Positions 45,701 to 57,700 of a DNA stretch of 64,000 nucleotides are shown here, in pieces (the first letter of the stretch is position 1; each line of letters starts with the position of its first letter). Below the pieces are notes generated by a model. It saw nothing but the letters and a program-made list of their open reading frames with translations. It did no database searches and had not been told where the DNA came from. The DNA is taken from NCBI RefSeq assembly GCF_018320785.1, contig NC_054886.1, positions 36,106,520-36,170,519 on the forward strand. The letters run 5' to 3'. The translations under genes were made by a program, and so were the position numbers. Source of the DNA: Cheilinus undulatus (lineage: Eukaryota > Chordata > Actinopteri > Labriformes > Labridae).

Positions 45701-48700
45701 CATTTCTCCCTCACTAGCCAATCAGGATCAAGAAGGGGCGGGGCTTCTGACGATAGCAGAGAAGGACTGAACTGACTCTCAAGGGTAGTTTTCATGTCTG
45801 CAGCTGCTGCCTGAGTGAGGACAGGATCCTTTAGTCTGCTGTCTGACGTTTCCTCTAAATATGACGCGTAGAGCTATTTCAGAACTACGTTAATGAGCGT
45901 GAATAAGCGTTAATAAGCGTTAATAAGCGTGAATAAGCGTTAATAAGCGTGAATAAGCGTTAATAAGCGTTAATAAGCGTGAATTAGCGTTAATAAGCGT
46001 TAATAATAAGTGCTGGTGAGAAGCGCTGTGGACCTGAGGTCCTGCCAGTGCTATGGACACGCAGCCGTATTCTATCTATGCCTCCGTACTTGTTCTCCTC
46101 GATCAGTATCCTCAGGGTGTCGGGGTTGGTCATGGCCACGTCAGAGTCGATGCTGAAGTAGTAATCACACTGCGGATCCTTCTTACACGCCTCCCTGCTC
46201 ACAAACACAAACACACAGTCAGCTTTACTGCTTTAAACATCAAATTAGAGCCAATAAAGCCTCAGAAATATGTTCTAAAAGCTACAATCACTGTTCAAAC
46301 GGGAGATGGAGAAAAAGAAACTGGAACCTACACTTAATATAACCGTACTAATAAACGTTTTTCCCCCATATTTAAACAAAAACACATAAACCCCCCTTTC
46401 TTGTGTGTTCATCTCCATTTTCCGTCTTAGTTATTAACCAATGCTGACTGGTTCTCCGTCCACTCACACAGCCATGGTTCTGGCCTTGCTGTCCTGCAGG
46501 TTCTCCTCTGGTCCCACCAGCGTGGCGTCGGGAAATAGCGCCTTGTGACGTTGCCAGAACCGGTGGATGTGGCGCTCGTGGTAGACGACCTGAAACAGAC
46601 AAAAGATCCCGCATCAGCGCCGACCTCATCAGGATTTATCAGAGGAGGGCGTCAGTTGCTCCGTGCCATACGTTATTGTGGATGAAGAGGTGGATCCTCG
46701 TCATTGGGTAGTTGAGCGTCGCCAGGCGGTCCAGGAACTCCTCCATGAAGGGGGTGGCGTGTTCGATGAACACAGCGACGTACACCAGCGGCATCTCTTC
46801 GTCCTGAACACAAACAAACTCAGTGACTGTGGTTTTAAAGACAGAGGTATAGAAGGTGAGGAGGTGAGTGTGCGTACAGGTACGTCGTTGAAGAACAGCA
46901 GGTCGTCGTCGCAGATCCCACAGCCGTTCTCGTAGGTCCACGCCGTCGGAACGTAATTACCCAGGTAGTTTAACTGCAGCTGCAGACACAGAGCAGACAG
47001 ATACCTCACATCTGATCCTCGCTAAAGGCCGCCAATCAGGGGGGAAGAGGAGAGCTCTCTGAGCCCAGCCGGACTGGGACCGTGGAGGTAGAACCACGGT
47101 CTATAATAACGTTAAGCTGTGAGAAGCATGTTTATTTAAACCTGATTAATAAAGATCCTAATTACAGCTTCAAAACAGCAATTTAACGTACTTTTACTGC
47201 AGCACAACACAGAATAAGAAAACAGAAAACCAGTTTATCAGGAATGTTAACAGTGTGGATGGGACCATCAGGAAAATAATGTTAGACTCCAGACCTATGA
47301 CATGACGTGGACAAAGGCCAGGATGTCAGAAACAGAGAGGAAGAAGCTGAAATAACTTTTAACCAATCAGAAAAGAGACAAAAAAGGAGAAAACTGGAAA
47401 AATTGGTTAAGAAGAAGGTACAGAATTTTAAAATGGGTTCAAAGACACAAAAGTGGCAAAAATGGGTTAAGAAAGGCAAAAATATAAAGTGCAGTAGTTA
47501 ACAGTGATAAAAGAGGGGCAAACCTTGGTTCAAAGAAACAAAAACTGGGAAAAAATTTTCAAAAATGGGTTTAAAAAGGCACAAGTGTTGAATATGGGCA
47601 GTAAAATGGTGAAAAGCGGTTAAAAGGGGCAAAAACTGGCAGAAAAAAGTGGTGGGAAGTGGTCACAGGCAAAAAAGGGCAGAAGAATGGCGAAAAGCAG
47701 TTAAAAAGTGTTTAAGTGTGTACAAATGGCAGAAAGAGGCAAAAGTGGCAGTAAAAGGGGTTTAAAAATATGTTAAAATGAGCAAAAATTGGCTGCAAAG
47801 TGCATATGTTTGTAAAAAGTGGCAAAAAATTGCCAGAAAAAAGTGGTGGAAAGTGGAAACAGAATGGCAAAAATGCTTCAAAGCAAACAAAATTTTAAAA
47901 AGTGGCAAAAATGGGCTGAGGAAAGGGAAAGGTGGCAAAAAAATGGGCATCACCAAATGGTGAAAAGCAGTAAAAAGTGGCAAAAACATGGGTAAAAGAC
48001 ACAACAATTAATACAAGTGGCAAAAATGGGCAAAAGAATTGCGAAAAGCTGTTAAAAAGTGTCAAAAACGTCATGAAAAAAGTGGTGAGAAGTGGTTGCA
48101 GAGTTGCAAAAATGGTTTCAAAGACACAAAACTGAGTTAAGAAAGGAAAAATGGCTAGACGAAAGGTGAAAAGCTGTGAAAGAGTGTCAAAACTGTATCT
48201 AAATGGCAAAGGTGGCAAAGAAAATGGAGTGGCAAAAGTGATGTCTAAAGTACTAAAAATGAATGGGCTGCAAATTGCATAAATTTGTAAAAAAAAAAAA
48301 TTGGTAGAAAGTGGTAACAGAATGGCAGAAATGCTTCAAAGAAACATAAATTGAATAAAAGCAGCAAAACAGGGGCCGAGAAAAGCAAAAAGGACAAAAA
48401 GTGGGCAGTCAAATGGTGAAAAGCGGTTAAAAAGTGCCACATGGTGCAGGAGCAGGGCGGTGATTGGTCGCTTACCTTGGTGGGTCCATTTCCATGGATG
48501 ATGACAGGGAGCGTGTCATAGGCGACGTTCCTGGCTCTGACCTTCGCCCTCTCAAACTTCAGGACGACTTCATCTGAAGGAAACAGACACGCTCAGTATG
48601 AACACGCACGTCTACATGTGGACACACCTGTACGAGCGTCTGCCTCACCTATGGCTCCGTTCAGGTTCTGGAAGATTCTGGAGCGATGGTCCAGAGTCAT

Positions 48701-51700
48701 GTTGAACTTTTTCTGAGGAGAGAAATGATCAGTACCTGGGGGTTACTCTGATGCATGTCACTGGTTAACCTAATTAAACACCATCAAATCTTTCACAGCC
48801 AGTTTTCATCTGAAGAGTAGGCTGTGGCATAAACAGACCCACTCTTTCTGTTCTGAAACTTTATGACCTGTTCACTACAAAATAATGCAAACAACATTCA
48901 GAGGGAAAGTAAGGACACTCCCAGACTCTACAAAGTTCTTTTCAGTTCAGGAGAGCCAACATGATTAGAAAGTGTTTGTACATTAACTGAACATAAAGCT
49001 AGAAAAGGTTTTTAAAGGACACATAAACTGCTGACATACATTCAAAAACATAGTTCATGTTATTTAAAACCTTTTAGGACCTCCGTAGACAGACTGGGGG
49101 CTTCATAGCAGTGGGATTTCTAATCCAGATTTAACAATACGATAGTCTAATCAGTCATGGTGATCTCACCCTCTGGGTCTTGTCCAGGTAGATCTTTGTG
49201 TAGAAGAGCTGGTCGTCATCATTGTCTTTGTACTTCCACTGCTGGACCATCGAGCTGAGATCTGACGCAAAGCCGATAAACCCTGCACAAAAACACAATA
49301 AACATTACAATAGAATAAACAATACATCACAGTAATCCAGGGGAAAAACACAGGAAAAAGCTTGACAGTCTATTATCTATAATACAGTAGCTGACCTTGT
49401 CTGTTAGCTATAATATGGTATGGTAATATGGCTCATCTAATAGCTATAATACAGTAAAGGAGCTTAACTAATAACTATAATACAGTAGTTGAGTTCATCT
49501 ATTACCTATAATACAGTAAATGAGCTCATCTATTAGCTATAATACTGTAAATGAGCTCATCTATTACCTATAATATGGTAAATGAGCTCATCTATTAGCT
49601 ATAATACGGTAAATGAGCTCATGTATTACCTATAATATGGTAAATGAGCTAATCTATTACCTATAATACGGTAAAAGAGCTCATCTATTATCTATAGAAT
49701 GGTAAATGAGCTCATCTATTACCTATAATACGGTAAATGAGCTCATCTATTACCTATAATACGGTAAATGAGTTCATCTATTAGCTATAATACAGTAGCT
49801 GAGTTCATCTATTACCTATAATACGGTAAATGAGCTCATCTATTACCTATAATACGGTAAATGAGTTCATCTATTAGCTATAATACAGTAGCTGAGTTCA
49901 TCTATTACCTATAATATGGTAAATGAGCTCATCTATTAGCTATAATACGGTAGTTGAGCTCATCTAATAGCTTTAACACGGTAGTTGAAATCTTCTTATA
50001 GCTACTGATACTAATAAATTCGGATATTATGATTTGATGCTTGTTTTCAAACATTGTCTTACCTCCTGAGTTTAGGTAGCGTTTCCCAGAATGCACCTCT
50101 GGGTATTTTGATGCCAGTCTCTGGTCGGGCCAGCAGAATCCCTCAGCAGAGAAAATTACTCTGTGACCAATACGAGAAAACTTGGACAGCAACTCCTGAG
50201 GACCTGATGCAAAGATCACGTCATAGCTGCACAGAGACAGACACAGGAGATTCAAAAAGACATTATCAACAGATCCCTGTTTTATTCATTCATTCATTCA
50301 TTCATTCATTCAGGATGTGGAGATGAAGAGCAGCATATGTGAGAGGAGGTTCTACAAGAAGAAAGTCTGATATCATCAGCATAATGACAAACTGCAGCAG
50401 GAAACTGGAGGCTCCACAGCCGCCATGTTGAAGCTGAAGGCCCTCATCAAAAGCTAAAACAGGAAACACAGGGTCTCCTCAGCCCACCACGGTCTGATTA
50501 CAAACTAGTTTCTTTATGATTCATGTCTGGTGGTGACGAGCTGTGGGAAAAAAGATTAAAAACACTGTCATTAAGAGGAGTCAAAGCCTTAAAGCCTTAA
50601 AAGGGTCCTTCACTTGCCTCTGCATTCACTAGAACTTTATGAATGTCTCCAGTGGATGAGTCAGCAACTTTGGTCTATTTAGAGGGCACTACAGAGGACA
50701 CTACAGAGGACACTACAGAGAGCACTACAGAGAGCACTACAGAGGGCACTACAGAGGGCACTACAGAGGACACTACAGAGGACACCACAGAGGACACTAC
50801 AGAGGGCACTACAGAGGGCACTACAGAGGACACTACAGAGGACAATACAGAGGGCACTACAGAGGGCACCACAGAGGGCACTACAGAGGGCACCACAGAG
50901 GGCACCACAGAGGACACCACAGAGGACACTACAGAGGAAACTACAGAGGGCACTACAGAGGGCACCACAGAGGACACTAGAGAGGACACTACAGAGGGCA
51001 CTACAGAGGACACTACAGAGGACCCTACAGAGGACACCACAGAGGACACTACAGAGGACACTACAGTGGACACTACAGAGGGCACTACAGAGGGCACTAC
51101 AGAGGGCACCACAGAGGGCACTACAGAGGGCACCACAGAGGACACCACAGAGGACACCACAGAGGGCACTACAGAGGACACTACAGAGGACACCACAGAG
51201 GGCCCCACAAAGGGCACTACAGAGGGCACTACAGAGGGCACTACAGAGGACACCACAGAAGACACCAAAGAGGGCACCACAGAGAACACCACAGAGGGCA
51301 CTACAGATGACACTACAGAGGGCCCCACAGAGGGCACTACAGAGGGCACTACAGAGGGCACTACAGAGGACACCACAGAGGACACTACAGAGGACACCAC
51401 AGAGGGCACTACAGAGGGCACCACAGAGGACACTACAGAGGGCACTACAGAGGGCACTACAGAGGGCACTACAGAGGGCACTACAGAGGACACTACAGAG
51501 GACACTACAGAGGGCACTACAGAGGACACTACAGAGGACACTACAGAGGACACTTTGTCTGCTTATGTCTATTTAAAGGGCACTACAGAGGACACTACAG
51601 AGGACACTTTGTCTGCTTATGTCTATTTAAAGGGCACTACAGAGGACACTACAGAGGACACTTTGTCTGCTTATGTCTTTTTAAAGGGCACTACAGAAGC

Positions 51701-54700
51701 CACTACAGAGGGCACTTTGTCTGCTTATGTCTATTTTAAGGGCACTACAGAGGACACTACAGAGAACACTTTGTCTGCTTATGTCTATTTAAAGGGCACT
51801 ACAGAGTCCACTACAGAGGGCACTTTGTCATCTTATGTCTATTTGAACTTAAACTTTTTTCTCTTTAAAGGACACTATCGAGGGCACTTGACCAACTCTA
51901 GCCTTACTGGGCACTAAAGAAGCACTTAATAAAAAGAATTAACCATGCTGGTGCCTGATGCTGTGATGTTCGCTCTGTTTTCCTCAGTGTAGTGTTGTTT
52001 ATTTGTAGAGAGTGATATAACGGCTGTTTCTACTTATAAAAAATCCTCTTTATCTTTAACATAAAGCTCCGCCCCTACAGAGATCCCTTCTGTCACATAC
52101 CTTTAACAACAGTCTGAGCCTCAGTGGACGTACAAACTCTAGTAAACATTTTATTCTACCATCAGAACCGATGAATGTGTTGATATCTGATTTCAAACAT
52201 GGGTTAATGTCAGAGCCTTTAAAGTTCTTTGGGGTGGCGAGGACATTTCGAAACCACACCTTTGTTTCTGTGTGTTAAAGTAGGACAGGTGAGTCTGATT
52301 TCATGCCGACACACAAAGAGACACAGACAGGCAGGAAGCAGAGACTAAAGACGAAGAAAGAGGAGAAGGATAACACATTCAGAGGAGGCCAGGTCTGAGT
52401 TACCTGTCCACAAACATGATGACCAGGTCCTTCCTCTCAGAGTGTTTGAGCAGCTCCTTCTTCAACCATCTCACCTTCTGACCTCCACCCACCGTCCGAG
52501 CCACGTCGCCTCCCTTCCACTCCTCGCCTAGACCCAGGACCTGCACCACGGTCATGGTTATATCGTTATATAGATTTGTTTTTATTTGGATATCTCACTA
52601 CTTAGAGGACACAAAAATGTCTATTTTTACACAGTCATAAGCATGTGTGTCCATGACGTTTTACCTTCACGGTGTAGTTGAACTCTCGGGCCGTCCTCAT
52701 GAAACGGTTGAAGCCGTCCGTCTCCTCAGTGGCCGCGGTGATAACCAGCAGATTATCTAAACACATAAACAGAAGTCGATGAAACACAGGAGGGAGAAAA
52801 CGAGTCTCAGACCCAGAGAAGAAACGGTTTTATACTAATAACAGCCCATACATCACTGCTGTGGCTCTGAGGATCACCGTGGTTTATTTAAGTAAACTCC
52901 AGCCTTCTGTGAAAGCTTTTAAAGAGTCACCACTCCAGAACATTCACCTAGTGTAGATGTTAATGTAGGGTATAAACGGGCCCTTGGTTTCAGACCTTTT
53001 CTCTCAGTTAAAACACATTCAGTAGTCTCATGATGATGTCTTTTTCTAAAAAGCCCACAAAGAGCTTTAACTATGAGTATGGCTGATCACAGAGGTAAAT
53101 AAAGACTTAAAAAGTCCACTAATGAAGCACTTTAAGTCCCAGCACTCTGTAAAACCCTGATGATCCTCCATCCCCCCTCCTTCCTTCCAGGCTGTCGAGG
53201 AATTTCACTCCTGAAATTCCTCAGGAAAACCTCTGAGAGGTTACAGGGGGTGAGAAGGCAGCGGGGGAAAAGAGAGTTTAGTGACAGAAGCCTCCTTGTT
53301 GGGAGTCTCTCCAGGTTTCCTTCAGGAGTGGAAACTGAAGGAGGAAGCAGCTGCTGCAGCTCCTGATGTTGGTGCTGGACAGTTAATAATTCCCAGGTTT
53401 AACACCCAACATCCCAACAAACATGTAGACAATATAACAAAGATTACTGGGACACATGCTGAGCGCTGGTTTATGGGTTTTCATCATCTGAGGCCAAACT
53501 TTTAACACTAGTAGATCACTGATACAGCATGTTTCATGTGTTATCACCTTTACATAATGATTGTTTTTGTATCCAGTTTTGATGCAAAGATTAAAACTTT
53601 GTACCAACAACATCAACTGTTCCGCTCTGGCTGCAGCAGCCAATCAGAGCATCTTCTCCCCTCGCCGTCCTCTCATTGATCAGACGGCAGCAAACATGGC
53701 TGACAGCTGGCAGAGGCGTGCTACACCAGCTCTGCAGATGCTCACACTGGTGGACACAGACCAGATCTCCAGTCCTTGGACACTGAAACCCAGATCTAGA
53801 AGGACCCGCTTCTGCATTTTTCACAACCTGCAAACCAGTAACCCACTGATCATCAACTGGCAGCCCACGGCCCATATCAGGCCCTCCAAAGCTTCCTGTC
53901 CGGCCCCCGAAAGATCATGAAATTCAGAAAAGATGTTGTGGTTTTAAGAGTATTCGTTGGCTTTCAATGTCTGCAGCTGTTATATCCACCCACAAACAAT
54001 TAATACTGAAATAGTTAGAGCATGACTTCACATTTGATCTGGTTTTACTAAAATTTACTGTCAAAATTAGTAGATATTTAAAAATAGGGTTAAGAATGGC
54101 TAAAATGACCAGGTTAAGTGGTGAAAAGAGGTTAAAAAGTGGCAAAAATTGGTTAAAAAGGGAAATATGGGCAAAAAGTGTCATAAATCGGTTACAAATT
54201 AAAAAATAGTTCAAAAAAGCAATAAAAATGGATTAAAAAGTGTTAAAAATGGATAAAAGAGAGGCACAAAGGGGATAAATATACATGAAAAGGGGGTTTA
54301 AATGGGTAAAAGAATGGCATAAATTGGGTTAAGGAAGCAAAAAGTGACAAAAAAAAAAGTATCAAAAATTGGTTAAAAGTGACAAAAACAGCCCGACAAA
54401 TCAGTGAAAAAGTGTTCAAGAGTGGTACACAAGAGAAATAATTGGTGGGAAAGTTGCAAAAGGAGGTTAAAGAGTAGCAAAAATTGGTTAAAAGTAGCAA
54501 CTTTTATTAAAAAATGTAATGAAAAGAGGTTAAAAAGTCTTAAAAATATAAGAAAAGTGGCACAAATGGGATACAATATACAGGAAATGTGGTTTAAAGG
54601 GGTTAAAGAATGGCTAAAACTGGATTAAAAAGGCAAAAAGGGGGTAAATGAGTTAATACTGGTACTAAATCACAGTTGTGGAGGGTTCAGTCTCTGGGAT

Positions 54701-57700
54701 TTTCAGGGGTCCAGGTCTGCTGTCAGGCCTGTCTCCTTATTTTCTGCTGTGTTTGAAATAACAGGATAGATCTCTCTGGTAATGACTAAATCTGTCCTGT
54801 GTTTAGAAAGAAGATACAAATATTACTACAAAAATGTGTTATCCAGACCAAAATAATGATTTAATTTTTGTGGATTTGAAAGTCCGGCCCCCATAGTTCC
54901 TGTCCAGACTAAATCTGGCCCCCAGAGTTCCTGTCCAGACTAAATCTGATCCCCAGAGTTCCTGTCCAGACTAAATCTGGCCCCCAGAGTTCCTGTCCAG
55001 ACTAAATCTGGCCCCCAGAGTTCCTGTCCAGACTAAATCTGATCCCCAGAGTTCCTGTCCAGACTAAATCTGGCCCCCATAGTTCCTGTCCAGACTAAAT
55101 CTGGCCCCCATAGTTCCTGTCCAGACTAAATCTGGCCCCCAGAGTTCCTGTCCAGACTAAATCTGATCTCCTGAGTTCCTCTCCAGACTAAATCTGGCCC
55201 CCAGAGTTCCTGTCCAGACTAAATCTGGCCCCCAGAGTTCCTGTCCAGACTAAATCTGGCCCCCAGAGTTCCTGTCCAGACTAAATCTGATCCCCAGAGT
55301 TCCTGTCCAGACTAAATCTGGCCCTGGTGCAGATGGACTTGATGACTCCTGCAGTAACCCTTTATCTCGCTGCTGTTGAGTGCTGTGGCTCCGTGGCGTT
55401 TAACCACAGGTTTAGAAACAGGCGTCAGTTCTTACTACAGCGAACGAGAACACGTGAAACCACCCTTACACACATGCTATAGCCGTGTGATTTCAACACT
55501 GGATTGACACTTTACCTGACAGGACTTCCTGTTCTGGAGCGCTTCACGGCTGGTCTTCTTTTGTTCTGACACTACATTTTGGTTTAATCCGACGCACACG
55601 TCTGTTTTTGCTCCAGTGGTTTGATAAAACGATATTTGGTCAGCTGTAAGAAGCACTGAGAAGCCACACATCACTGATTTCAGCTTTAGATGAATGCAGA
55701 AGTGGGTTTCCACCTCCATGCCTACTAGACCCTAAATACTGGCTAGTTTCTTGATTTTGATCGCCAAAGCCTGCAGGCAGAATCCTGCAGAGCGTCTGAA
55801 TAGCATCAAACATGCACAGATAGCCTCGTGGTCATGTCTGTTCTCCTCATTAACAGAGGCTGTTGTCTTTAAAGGTGGCAGCCTGGACTCAAAGCCACTT
55901 TATCCCCTGTCCTGTCTAAATATTACAAATGTATGCATTTCATCAACCTTTGACTAAATCAGACCAGAGATTATGAAGGATATCTGCGGCTATACCTGAA
56001 GGTAAGTAAAGACTTCTGGTTAAACATGAAGTAATAAAGGTTTATTAGCTCACTGGTAAACATTTTAAACTCTTCTACTGCTCTGGTGTAAAAAACCAGC
56101 CCCCACAGACACACACAGCTGTCCAAACACAAACACATGTTCATCTCCACAGAGGAACACATCAGCTCCCTGAGTCACGTCTGCTGATGCCTCACTTTAG
56201 AGAAAGAACACAACAGGACCGCTAATGAACCCAGCCTGAATCCAGATCTTTGGTTCCTGAATATCAGGGTTCTCTCTCACTAGGGCACTCTGTCACTAGG
56301 GCGCTCTGTCACTAGGGCGCTCTGTCACTAGGGTGCTCTGTCACTAAGGCGCTCTGTCACTAGGGCGCTCTGTCACCAGGGCGCTCTGTCACTAGGGCGC
56401 TCTGTCACCAGGGCGCTCTGTCACCAGGGCGCCCTCTCACTAGGGCGCTCTCTCACTAGGGCGCTCTGTCACTAGGGCCCTCTCTCACTCGGGCGCTCTA
56501 TCACCAGAGCACTCTGTCACCAGGGCGCTCTCTCACTAGGGCTCTCTCACTAGGGCGCTCTCTCACCAGGGCGCTCTGTCACTAGGGAACTCTGTCACTA
56601 GGGCGCTCTGTCCCTAGGGCACTCTCTCACTAGGGCGCTCTCTCACCAGGGCGCTCTGTCACCAGGGCGCTCTGTCACTAGGGAACTCTGTCACTAGGGC
56701 GCTCTGTCCCTAGGGCACTCTCTCACTAGGGCGCTCTCTCACCAGGGCGCTCTGTCACCAGGGCGCCCTGTCACTAGGGATCTCTGTTACTAGGGCGCTC
56801 TGTCCCTAGGGTGCTCTCTCACTAGGGCCCTCTCTCACTAGGGCGCTCTGTCCCAGGGCGCTCTGTCACTCGGGTGCTGTCTCACTAGGGCCCTCTCTCA
56901 CTAGGGGGCTCCGTCACTAGGGCCCTCTCTCACTCGGGCGCTCTATCACCAGAGCACTCTGTCACCAGGGCGCTCTCTCACTAGGGCTCTCTCACTAGGG
57001 CGCTCTCTCACTAGGGCTCTCTCACTAGGGCGCTCTCTCACCAGGGCGCTCTGTCACTAGGGAACTCTGTCACTAGGGCGCTCTGTCCCTAGGGCCCTCT
57101 CTCACTAGGGCGCTCTGTCACTAGGGCCCTCTCTCACTCGGGCGCTCTATCACCAGAGCACTCTGTCACCAGGGCGCTCTCTCACTAGGGCTCTCTCACT
57201 AGGGCGCTCTCTCACCAGGGCGCTCTGTCACTAGGGAACTCTGTCACTAGGGCGCTCTGTCCCTAGGGCACTCTCTCACTAGGGCGCTCTCTCACCAGGG
57301 CGCTCTGTCACCAGGGCGCTCTGTCACCAGGGCGCTCTGTCACTAGGGAACTCTGTCACTAGGGCGCTCTGTCCCTAGGGCACTCTCTCACTAGGGCGCT
57401 CTCTCACCAGGGCGCTCTGTCACCAGGGCGCCCTGTCACTAGGGATCTCTGTTACTAGGGCGCTCTGTCCCTAGGGTGCTCTCTCACTAGGGCCCTCTCT
57501 CACTAGGGCGCTCTGTCCCAGGGCGCTCTGTCACTCGGGTGCTGTCTCACTAGGGCCCTCTCTCACTAGGGGGCTCCGTCACTAGGGCCCTCTCTCACTC
57601 GGGCGCTCTATCACCAGAGCACTCTGTCACCAGGGCGCTCTATCCCTAGGGCGCTCTGTCCCTAGGGCACTCTCTCACTAGGATGCTCTCTCACTAGGGT

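Noticed and set aside
50643-51917. 424-codon Thr/Glu-rich frame and 292-codon Val/Ser frame on the other strand
   Set aside because: Both come from a 12-bp tandem repeat in a plod3 intron; units of 12 keep all matching frames open.
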